NCBI RefSeq assembly: GCF_028372415.1
Contig: NC_092872.1
Location: 547,458,205-547,522,204, forward strand
Source: Notamacropus eugenii
Lineage: Eukaryota > Chordata > Mammalia > Diprotodontia > Macropodidae
Length of the DNA stretch: 64,000 bases
Direction of reading: 5' to 3'
Shown in pieces: positions 31,601-43,600 of this stretch. The first letter of the stretch is position 1, and each line of letters starts with the position of its first letter. Below the pieces are notes generated by a model that saw nothing but the letters and a program-made list of their open reading frames with translations, had not been told where the DNA came from and did not search any database. A program made the translations under genes and the position numbers.

Positions 31601-34600
31601 TTTCTCATCTGAAAGGATGGGAGGAGACACCTGTTCACTGAGAAAGTAACCTTCTACGGTCTTATTTTTTTTCCCTTTTTTGGCCATTTTCCCAGCCAGT
31701 TACTTGACTTCTCAATCCTTTGTCAAAAGATTTGATTCAGTTGCTTAGTTCCCCTGGGCTTTGTGTGGGGGTGGGGCCCTCACTCAGAGCTGAAGTTTAG
31801 ATCAGCTGCTCCCTACTGTCAGAGGCTTTAAGCTGAGCTGCCTGGACAATGGACCTAGGTTGCTTCCTGGCCACTGTAGCTGCCTGCAGTCTGTTGCTGT
31901 ACCTCTGCCATTGCCTGGGTCTATTGCTGGAGGAACTCCTTCCCCTCGCGCCCAGCTGAAAAAGCCCTCCCACCCTGACCTTTGGAGCTTTCTTTGTGGC
32001 TTGTGGGTTGAGGTATCTGGAACCCTCCCTGCTGGGAATTCTGCCCCAGAGGCCTGTTACGGTTTTATTCCTCCCCATGCTGAGTGGCCAGGCGTGGGCT
32101 CAGCTCTGCTCAGTGTCTAGTGAGATAGACCTTTCCTGTTGGCCTTCCAGGTTACCTTTGACTGGAAACCTCTTTCCCTCTGTTGTTCTATGGCTTCTGC
32201 TGCTCTAGAATTTGTTGAGAGTCATTGTTTACAGGTATTTTGTGGGCTGTGGGGGAAGCTCTAGAGTATATGCATCTTTCTACTCCATCATCTTGGCTCC
32301 ACCCCCCTCCAACAGCTTTTTAGGATTTTATCTTGCATATGTTGAAGAGCACTCATGTTAGAAAAAAGAATTTATCACAGTATTCCAGTGGATCTGTGGT
32401 CTTATAGATGTAGGTATTTCCTTTAACAGTGCAGATCATAGTTGTAGCCTAAGGAGAACCTGGATTTGAGTCATGGGCACTTCAGGTCAACAAGCACTAC
32501 AACATAGTAGCAAAAAGAATTATTTTATTAAATGTTGGTAAATTGTTTCTAGAAACAGTGGGAAGCCCTGGTAAATACCCTGAAAAATAGTGGCCTCTAT
32601 AGGTACCTTCTTCTATCACTAGCCTAATTAGAGTAAACTATTTAGCTTGCCTTTGGGATGTGATTTAGAGAGTCCTTGTAGATTCTAGCCAGTTATTATA
32701 GATAAGGGGCTTTACTGGAGTTTTAGTCCTAGTTACTATGGGACTGAGTAGGTTTTGATGGTTTGGTTGGATGGGTTTGGATTGGGGTTACCACTGTAGC
32801 TAAAATTGAGATTGTTTTGTTCACTTATTCCTTCCCTACGAAGTATCCTGCAGATTCCCTGTTTCCCTTTCATACCTCCTTATCTAATGTGACCCCTGAC
32901 CATAAGTATATCATAGGGGTGACGGAGTCTGTGCCATATGCTAGAGACTTTCTTGATATTCTCTTAACATTTCAAGTATATGTCAGTAGATCATGTTGTT
33001 GTTCAGTTGTTTTCATTGCGTCCAGCTCTTCATGACCCCATTCAGGGTTTTCTTTCAAAGATAGTGGAGTTATTTGCCATTTCCTTCTCCATCTCATTTT
33101 GTAGATGAGGAAACTAAAGCAAACAAGATTAAGTGACTTAACCAGGGTCACATGGGATGTATCTGAGGCTAGATTTGAATTTAGGTCTTTCTGACTCTAA
33201 GCCCAGCTCTCTATCCACTGTGCCATCTAGCTGCCCCTTAGTGGAGCATACCAGTTGTCTTTCAGTTTACCTTTCACTGTGGCTACATGACATGACAGGT
33301 TCATCTGGTTTTTTTTTTTTTAATTGTGAATTTCTTTTGATTTCATCCTCTACATTTTGCACCTTTTATATAACAGTGGCTTAGCTTTACCCGCCCATCT
33401 TGCATTTCTCCAATGACATTTGAGTGATGTAATATCAGTTCTATATAGCTTGTAGTTTTCTGTAATTTAGAGACATAAGTTGCTACCAGCAAACATGAAC
33501 CTTTGTTTTAGGGAGAAATTTGGATTAATTAACTCCTTTAATGTTGTCTGTTAATTAACTCCTATGATGATGGGCTAGAAGCATTATTTGTTTGCACTAT
33601 CTTTTCAGGCTATACTGACGGAATGGGTCCATAACAGGCTCTCCTTTGACCATGGCGAGCCGCTTGATAGAATGTCAGCTCTGTGAGAGATGTGCCCGTT
33701 TTGTTTTATCCCCGTTTCCTGCACAGTGCCTGGCATGCAGTGGGCACTTAATAAATGCTTCTTGAGCGTACATTGATGAGCTTTAATGAGCATACATTTG
33801 CCTGTTTTATGTGTTGATATTAATAATCAGAGGATCTTTGAACTGGATTGTCTCATATCTTTCAAGGAATCTTATGTGACATACACACACAATTTCCCTT
33901 GTTGGAAGAGACACACCAAAGTAGTTTAATATTTTATGAAATCAAATCCAGACTATTTTTTTCTTTGTCTCCCTAGTGCATGCCTGGCATCTAATAATCA
34001 CATAACAAATGGTTATTAATTGATTATTTTTATAGTCAATAAACAGTAAACACAAAACAGCGGGATCTTATATTCTATTAATAGTCAATTTTGTATGATA
34101 ATGATGTGGTTTTACTATGGACTGTCATTTTTTTTGATGTTTTAAAAATCTTTAAAACCCTTTAACAAAAGGTATTTCTTTCCTTCCTCACAACAAGCCT
34201 GTAAGGTAGGTATTGTTATCTCCAATTTATAGAGAAGGGAACAAAGGTTCAGAACTCTTAAATGACTTGCCCTTAATCACATGCCTATTAAGTGTCAAAA
34301 GGTGGCTTTGACTCCAGGTCACCTTTTGAATGGCCTGTCCTTGATCACATACCTATTAAGTGTTAAAAGGTGACTTTGACTCTAGGTCACCTTGATTCTA
34401 AGTCCAGCACTCTAACCACCACATAATAACTAGAAAAAATATTTATCTCATTTTAAATTATGTAGAAAATCCATGAAAACATGTTTTCCTCTGCTTTATT
34501 TGACCTGGAATGTATTATATATACGTACATAGACTTTCATTTTGATTCACGAAGACTAAGCACTTGAATTATTTCTGAAAGGAGACAAAGATCAAAGGTC

Positions 34601-37600
34601 ATAAGTTCAGAAAGTCAAGAATCTGGGTGAAGTGATCAAGTCATCCAGTTTTACAAATGGTTGTCCAAATGCTTTATCTTTGGCCATTCAATTTGAAATG
34701 GTGGAAATGAAATTTTTAAAAGGGTTAACTATCACTTTTTAATATTCCCTTACGGATGTTGGTCTTGTTATCTTCTTAGATTATTCTCATAAAAATTTTA
34801 AATATATAGAAAAGTAGGTATATGAGTTGATAGTTCTTGGTACTTTCTTGGTCACCTTTTTTGTTTACAGCAATAAATTAAGATCCTTTTTTCCTCACCT
34901 TTGTCAGCCTTTACACACTTATTAGATCCTATGTTCACAATCTTTGTTTTTAAAATATGGTAACTTTTTTTTTTGTGTCAGTAGATGTTCTTTTTAGTTT
35001 ATAGCATGGATTTATTTAGTTTTTTTAGCATGCAGTATTTAGTTCTGTAAAAAAATGTAAAACCACTCATTTTCTCATCCATTTTTCTACCCTTAAATTT
35101 CATATTGGTATTGTGTAAGCTATATACATGTGATCATCTTTTGCGCTAGATACAGTATTGCTGTTTTTTCTACCTCTCATTTGTAGGGCACGTTATAGTT
35201 TAAAATATTTTCACATTGTTACTTTACCCTCACAAGAACTCTGTGCGGTAGACAGGACAGATACTGTTTCTTCTCCCAGTAGAATATAGTCCCAACCACT
35301 TAACAAATAGTTTTTGAATATAATCTAATTTCTATTTTACAGGTGAGGAAATTGAATCTGAGATTAGATTAGCAACTTGCCCAAGGTCACATGACTGGGA
35401 AATAGCCAAACTAAAGACTAATACTGAGATCTTCTAATCTCCAGATCTCTGTTTTCCCCCACTCTCTTAATCTGCTTCTTGACAATGTCTTAATTCTAAA
35501 TGAAAATAATGATTGTTGATGTTGTGTGCTAGTTGGTATGGTAATTTATATTAGTGTTGCTTTTTTTTGGTAAAGTTAAAATTTATAAATCTAATCTACA
35601 TGGAATTTTAGGCTTGATAAATATTATAATTTCAGATAGTAGAACCCAGTACTCTGTTAACGTTTGCATACTTTTTAAAAAATTTTCAAATGGAAATAAG
35701 ATTAGAATAATTGACATTAAAAAGGGAGCTGAAAACTCCATAATTGTTGACACTCATAAAATGTCATAGTAGTACTGATAATTTAAAACTGGATAAAATT
35801 CCATTAAAAGGTGGCAGAAATTAAACTGGTTTAAGTTATATGCTGTGCAGAGGGAAGGAACACCTTCTGCAGAGGAAGGGTGATGACAGTAAGAACTTTC
35901 CTGGGCACACAGGGTCCAGAGATGAAAGATTCCTAAGTGTCTGTGGGACAATAAAAGAAAACATATAACTGTAGAGTGTAAATAGCTTGCATTTTGATAA
36001 TAGGAAGCTGACCTGCCTTTTGCCATCTTGTCATTAGATGATTAAATACTAATGTTGTCATGCTGTTCTTTCTTTGCAAGGAAATGTATGCAGTTTGGTT
36101 TTTATATTATATTATATTATATTATATTATATTTTATATTATATTAATTTTATGTTATAGGTACATATAAGCCACGAGTTCGATGCTATGACACTTATCA
36201 GTTATCCTTGAAATTTGAAAGGTGCTTGGATTCAGATGGTGAGTGAAGTAATGACACTAGTGATTAATGTTTGTCTACACTACTTGCTTACTTACTTTCC
36301 TGCCTGACTGTCTTCAGTGGAAGTGAGAAACTGTAAATCTTCCTGGTGCTGGAGGAAGAGAAAGAAAGTTTGGCTAAAGAATTGAAGCCATGTTCTAATG
36401 ATTTATTTTATCCTTGTTTTCCTAGAAGGATTGAAAATTATTGGAATTGGAGATAACAGCTGATTCAGTTTTCAAAATTCCTATTCATTTGGTATTTGAT
36501 GATTGTGTAAAATGCTATTAAGTACAGAGAAATCCCCCTTTCTGTTGAGCTGTTGGCTTTAAAAATGAAAAAGAACCAGAAGAATAAAGAGAAGTGAAAT
36601 GATGTAAACTTGCCTGTTTAATTGACATGATAGCTGAGTGGACATTTGAGAGTACCATTCTTTGAAATACTGATTTAGGAATCTACTTGGGTGGTAATGG
36701 GATATTGTTGTTTTTTTCTAATGAAATTTATTTATTTCCGGTTTTCAACATTCACTTCCACAAAATTCTGAATTTCAAATTTTCTCCCCATCTTGCCTCT
36801 CCCCCCACTCCAGGACAACATGTATTCTAGTTTCCCTTTCCTCCAATCTATCCTATTACCTCCCACTCCCTCAATCCACTTCCCTTCTATTTTCCTGTAG
36901 GGCAAGATAGATTTCTGTAACCCATTGTCTATATATCATATTTCCTAGTTGCATGTAAAAACAATTTTTAACATTCATTTTTAACGCTTTGAGTTCCACT
37001 TTCTCTCCCTTTCCTTCCTCCCTACCCACCCCCACTGAGAAGACAAGTGATTCAGTATAGGTTGTACATATGTAGTCATGCAAAACACTTCCATAACAGT
37101 CATGTTGTGAAAGACTTACTATATTTTCCTCTATCCTGTCCTTCCGTTCATTTATTCTGTTCTCTCCTTTGGCCTCTATAAAAATGTTTGCTTCTGATTA
37201 CCCCTTCCCCCAGTCTGCTGTCTCTTCTATTATCCCCCTTCTTTTATCCCCTGCCCCCCTACTTTCATGTAGGGTAAGATAAATTTCCATACCCAATTTT
37301 AAGTGTATATGTCATTCCCTCCTGAAGCCAAATCCCATGAAGGTAAGACTCACTTAATTCCCTCTCATCTTTCCCCTCTTCCCTTGTAAAAGCTCTTTCT
37401 TGCCTCTTTTATGTGAGATGATTTACTACATTCTACCTCTTCTTTTCTCTTTCTCCCAGTACATTTCTTTCAACATTTAATTTTCTTTTTTAGATATCAT
37501 CCCTTCATATTCATGCTGTGCCCTCTCTCTGTCTCTTTGTACATACACACATACATGTGTGCACGCATACACACATATAGACATACATAGATACACATAC

Positions 37601-40600
37601 ACACACACATACATGTATATATATTCCTTCCAACTACCCTAGTACTGAAAGAGGTCTCATGAGTTACAAATATCATCTTTCCTTTAAAGGAAACTTTAAT
37701 GTCCCTTATGGTTTCTCTTTTCTGTTTGCCTTTTCTTGATTCTTGTATTTGAAAGTCAGATTTTCTATTCAGCTCTGGTCTTTTCAACAGTAATGCTTGG
37801 AAGTCCTTTATTTCATTGAAATTCCATTTTTTCCCCGAAGTATTATACTCAGTTTTGGTAGGTAGGTGATTCTTGGTCTTAATTCTAGCTCCTTTGACCT
37901 CTGAAATATTATATTCCAAGCCCTCAGATTCGTTCTGTAGAAGCTACTAAACCTTGTGTTATCTTGATTGTGTTTCCACAATACTTGAATTGTTTCTTTC
38001 TGACTACTTGTAATATTTTCTCCTTGACCTGGGAACTCTGGAATTTGGCTACAATATTCCTAGGAGTTTTCCTTTTGGGATCTCTTTCAGGAGGTGATTG
38101 CTAGATTCTTTCCATTTCTATTTTACTCTCTGGTTCTAGAATATCAGGGCAGTTTTCCTTGATAATTTCTTGAAAGATGATTTGTAGACTCTTTTCTTCA
38201 TCATGGCTTTCAGGTAGTCCAATAATTTTTAAATTATCTCTCCTGGATCCATTTTTAAAAAATTTTTAATAAATTTCATTTATTTTCAGTGTTCTACAAT
38301 CACTACCGTATAACTTAGACTTTTTTTTTCCCTTCCCTCCTCCCTCCCTCCCTCCCTGAGGCGGCATGCAATTTTATATAGGTCCTACACATATATTCCT
38401 ATTAAATACATTTTCAGCATAGTCATGCTGTGTAGAAGAATTAAAATGAGTGGGAGAAATCATATAACAAACCAAAATGTAGTACACACACAAAAAATGA
38501 TCTGCTACATTCTGTGATTGAATTCCATAGTTCTTTCTCTGGATGTGGAAGGCATTTTGCCTTAAAAAACCATTAGGAATTGTTTTAAGTCCTTGCATTG
38601 CAATGAAGTTCCAACTCTACCAGAAAAAACTCTCGCACATTGTGGTCATTGCTGTGCACAAAGTTCTGCTAGTTCTGCTCCTTTCACTCAGCATCAGATC
38701 ATATAAGTCTTTCCAGGCCTCTTTGAAGTCTTCCTGTTCATCATTTCTTATAGCACAATAGTATTCCATTACATTTGTATACCATAATTTATTCAGCCAT
38801 TCCCCAATTGATGGGCATTCCCTTGATTTCAAGTTTTTGGCTACCACAAAGAGTGCTGCTATAAATATTTTTGTTCATGTGGGACCCTTTCCCATTTTTA
38901 TGATCTCTTGGGGATATAGTCCTAGAAGCGATATTGCTGGGTCAAAGGGTATGCATATTTTTGTAGCCCTTTGGGCATAGTTCCTAATTGCTCTCCAGAA
39001 TGGTTGGATCAGTCCTGGATCCATTTTCCAGGTCACTTGTTTTTCCAGTGAGATACTTTACATTGAATTCAATTTTTTCATTCTTTTGGTTTTGTTTTAT
39101 AATTTCTTGATTTCTCATAAAGTCATTAGTTTTCATTTACTCCATTCTAATTTTGAAGGAATTATTTTCTTCAGTGAGCTTTTGGACATCTTTGTCCATT
39201 TGGCCCTTTCTGCTTTTTAAGGCATTCTTCTCCTCATTGGCTTTTTGAACCTCTTTTGCCATTTGGGTTAGTCTAATTTTAAAGGTGTTGTTTTCTTCAG
39301 TTTTTTGGGGGGGAGGGGGTCTCCTTTAGCAAACTGTTGACTCCTTTTTCATGATTTTCTTGCCTCACTCTCATTTCTCTTCCCAATTTTTCCTCTACTT
39401 CTCTTACTTGATTTTCAAAATCCCTTTTGAGCTCTTTCATGGCCTGAGACCATTATGTATTTTTCTTGGAGGCTTTGGATGCAGGAGCCTTGACTTGGTT
39501 GTCTTCTGGTTGTAGCCCTTGATTTTCCTTATCACCAATGACATAAGAAAATACCTTTACATGAAGAAAGTAAGAATCTATAGTCTGTTTTTTCTTTTCC
39601 TGTTAGCTCATCTTCCCAGCCAGTCACTTGATCTTTGAGCTCTTTGTTAAGTGGAGGGCTCCATAAGCAGCAGCCTCTTCAGCAGTGGCTGCCACTACGT
39701 TGGGACCTGGATGGGACTGGAGCTGGGACTGGACCACGCTCTTCTCTCAGACCCCACTCACCTTCAAAGCTGTCTGTGGCCTTTGTGGATTGAGAAGTCT
39801 GGAAGCCCCCAGCAATTCAGCCCCCTAAAGTCTGCTCCAGCTCAGCTCCCGCAGCCTTTTCTGTTGACCTTCCAGGTTGCCTTGGGCTGGAAATTTGCTT
39901 CAGTCTCATTCTGTGGCTTCTGCTGCTCTAGAATTTGTTTAGTCATTTTTTGCAGGTTTTTTTGAGGGGTCTAGGGGAAGAACTCAAGTGGGTCTCTGCT
40001 TCTACTCTGCCATCTTGGCTCTGCTCTCTGGTGGTGGGAGTTTTTGAAGTCTGTTTGTTATAGTGTATAAATGATTAAAATGGAAATTTCATTCTGGTTT
40101 TATTATAAAGAAAGTTGGGACTCCTATAGTTGTATAACTTATGAATTAAGATAGATACTATATTTCATCATGCAATTGTTGCAGATTTTATGACAAATTT
40201 TCACAAAAAAGTAGAGTGTGATCATTATGTGAATCTCTCCCTCCCCCCCTCTTAAATTGTGTTGGTATTACTTAAAAATCATTTATACTAAGCTGTGTTT
40301 GGTACAAGATTAGGATGCATGCAGTACTCATGAATATACATTGAAATTGGAAAGATGCAAGTCTTACCACATCACATGACTTACTCATGTCATCTTTGCC
40401 TGTCCACCTGCTCCCCTTGTGCCTATGGCTCTTCATTGAGTTGAGTGACAATACTGTTAGTACTGTAGTAGTCTAAACAAACCATTCATGTTGACTTTCT
40501 GAAATACACTGACAATGAGTATGCACTGAGAATTCTAGGCTTGCAGTGCCACTGGGGGAGGAGTATGTTGCTGTTTTGTTTACTGTTTAAGCATTGTGAG

Positions 40601-43600
40601 CAATGTGATGAAGGGGTGGTGATGATTATGTGGTGAAATATGGTAACCCTGATATGCAAGTGTGTAAATATGTGTAAATGCAAATATATGTATTTAAATG
40701 TGAAATGCAAATTTATTACCTACAATATTCATATTATGTGTGATATGAATATTATGTATATACATTGTGAATACTGTATATATAGCTGTTAAAGCTCTTA
40801 TTTAAATTGTTAAAGCTCAGAATTGCACTGTCTTTATACATATCAACCTGTGTATATATATTATTGTTTCCTTTGGGTTCATAAATGAATACTTAATGAA
40901 TACATAAATGATTATGTACTTTTCCTCTTGTTTTTCAGTTGTGACATTTGACATATTATCTGATGATTATTCGAAGGTATGTTTAACAACATTAACTTTT
41001 AAATGATTATGTTTGGGTAATGTGATACAGAGAAAAGTGCACTGGGTTTTAAGTCAAAAGGATCTGGATGCACACCCTGCAAGTCACTTAGCTTTCCTCA
41101 GCTTAATTTCTTCATCTGTAAAAATAAGGTGTTAGACCACATTACCTCTATGATTCCAGCTTTTGCATTGTGTAGAATTTTAAATGTAATGTCTTATGAA
41201 CAAAAGAGTCCCTTTCCTTTGGGTATTGCCATTGCTTCATATAATATAGTCATTGGAATGTATTTGTTAATATATTCCAAATATACTTCAATACATTCTG
41301 AGATCTGTAGTCTTATTGTAGGTGACTCCTTCAACTGTATGTGACCATCTGTCCTTCATCTCTTTCACTCTATGTTGCCAGCTCCCAAGTTGTTGGTTAT
41401 ATGCTATATATGTCCTATTTCTGTCCATCATATTTGACCTTTAATTCCATATTTGTTATATAGTATGTATCAGTTGAGGACTTTTCCCCAGTCTGTTTCC
41501 TTATGGTTATGTTATTGTATGGTATGCAAAACCTTTTGATTTTTATATCACTAAAGCTATAAAAACTTATTTTAAAGCTGTTTTGTTTCTAATAGTTCTG
41601 TTCACCTGTTTGATAGTCAAACATTTTCTTCTTTGTAATTAAAATAAATATATTGTTCCTGTTAAATCCAATTTTCAAATTATTTTAATGGCTAAATAAT
41701 TTTATTGGTGCCATTTGTTTTTTACATGGTAATCATTTCCTGCTTAAAACACTTAAGCAAAACTAATTGGTCCTGAGACTAAATCTGATAAGGTATATAC
41801 TATATACTGCATTCATACCCCTCCTCTTGTGTACTGAACCCAAAAAAGGTATACTTCATTGTCTGTCTGTTGGGACCATGATTGGTCATTTAACCCAGAT
41901 GGAATTTTTGATGGTATATTTTGGGCAGAAGTTAATTTTGTCATTTTGTTATCCAGTTTTCCTATAAATTTTTACTGTATAATAATTCCCCAGTGTGGTA
42001 ACCTTAGAGTTTAAACACTTACCTTTAATATACACTTGGTACTATGTCTGCCTTCTGTTTCTTTTATTTTTTAAATTTCACCTGGTACCATATGATTTTG
42101 ATAATTATTTCTTTCCTGGTATATTCTGAAAAATGACAGAACAAATCCTTCCATCATTAGTTTTTATTTTCATCTTTCTTGTTGGTAAATCTCTTTATTT
42201 TTCCCATATTGAATGCTATCATTTTATTTAGTTCTATAAAATAGTCTATTTGTATTTTAATGGACTTTGTATTAAGTTTGTAAACTTATCTAGGAGATTT
42301 TTTTCCACATTTGTTTTTACCATTGGATTTATTTACCGAAGGCCCAATTTTTCCTTGTTTCTGTCAAAACATTTTTAAAGTTTACTGTTTTCAACCTTTG
42401 TTAATATCTTGAAAATTTTAATACATCTAAAAGGAGATTTGAAACTTACGTGACCAAAATAAAAAAAATTGCAATTGAAAAGGATAAACTTTAATTATTG
42501 AGGAAATTCACTTGTGGAGAACAGTTCATTTTCTACATTGAAGTCAAAGGACCTGAGAAATTCATATTTACTGAGCACAGAGAATAGTACCATTTGAATT
42601 ACAAAAGCAGTTAACTAATTAATATCCTTTTCTAGTTCAGTTTAATATTTGTATTAATATATTTTGTTATATTACTTTCATTACCTCATTTTTCCTTCTC
42701 CACCTCCCTGCCAACTCTGAAACAAAGGATAAAAAACCCAATACATTAACTGAGTCAGTCAAGTCTAGTTTAAAAAATAAACCCACATCTGTGTAAGGAT
42801 GTTTGAATGATTACTGCAAAAAAAGTGCTTGTGTTTTGAGTGACTTTTTCTTTATTTGTGCAACCATAAGTGAATGATATGCAAAATCTTTAAAATTACT
42901 GTGTACTTTTGAGAAGTGTACATTTTAGTGACTTAGATTATTAATTAGTATGACACAAATAATCTGTACATGAGTGTAGCACAAATTTAATTTTTCCTCA
43001 CATGGACTAAGTTCGGTCTGCCACACTATAAAAATTAATATCTTGCTCCATGAGAGCTATTTTTAAATTTGTTATAAATTGTAAATTAAGAATGTACTGT
43101 GTGCATCTGTGTTGACCAAACTTATAAATTTTCTTTCCATTGTTGAAGGTTATTTACAGAATAATGGCATCATATTAAGAACCTGAGTTTAAAAGTTTGC
43201 AAAGACTTCATAAAGACCTGGTGTTTGTATTTATCACCTTCTTGGTTTACACAGTTAAATTAGCTTTGATCTATTTCTTTGTAGTCATCTAATTGCCACT
43301 GGCTTACTGAAATATGTTGCTAAATCAACTCATTAGAGTTAGCTTTCTGCTTTATAAAGTGATTGTGTAATCTGAATTGAGGATACTCTGCTTATGTTTT
43401 TCCACTATGAAGTTTTGATTCAGAAGTGTAAGATAATGAAACTGCTTCTAGTTTTTAAAACCTTTCACAACCTGGCTCAAACAAAGATTCTAGTCTCAAT
43501 ATCTATTTCTTCCCTTCCCATACTTGATGCTACAGCCAAACTGGTTTTCTTTCTGTTCTTCATGCATGGCATGCCATCAAATGCTGGCTTTCCTACAAGA

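Noticed and set aside
37497-37919. 140-codon reverse frame as a host gene
   Set aside because: The C-terminal domain of a transposon ORF1 protein plus simple-repeat translation (Cys/Met/Tyr-rich) in HAL1 copy C.
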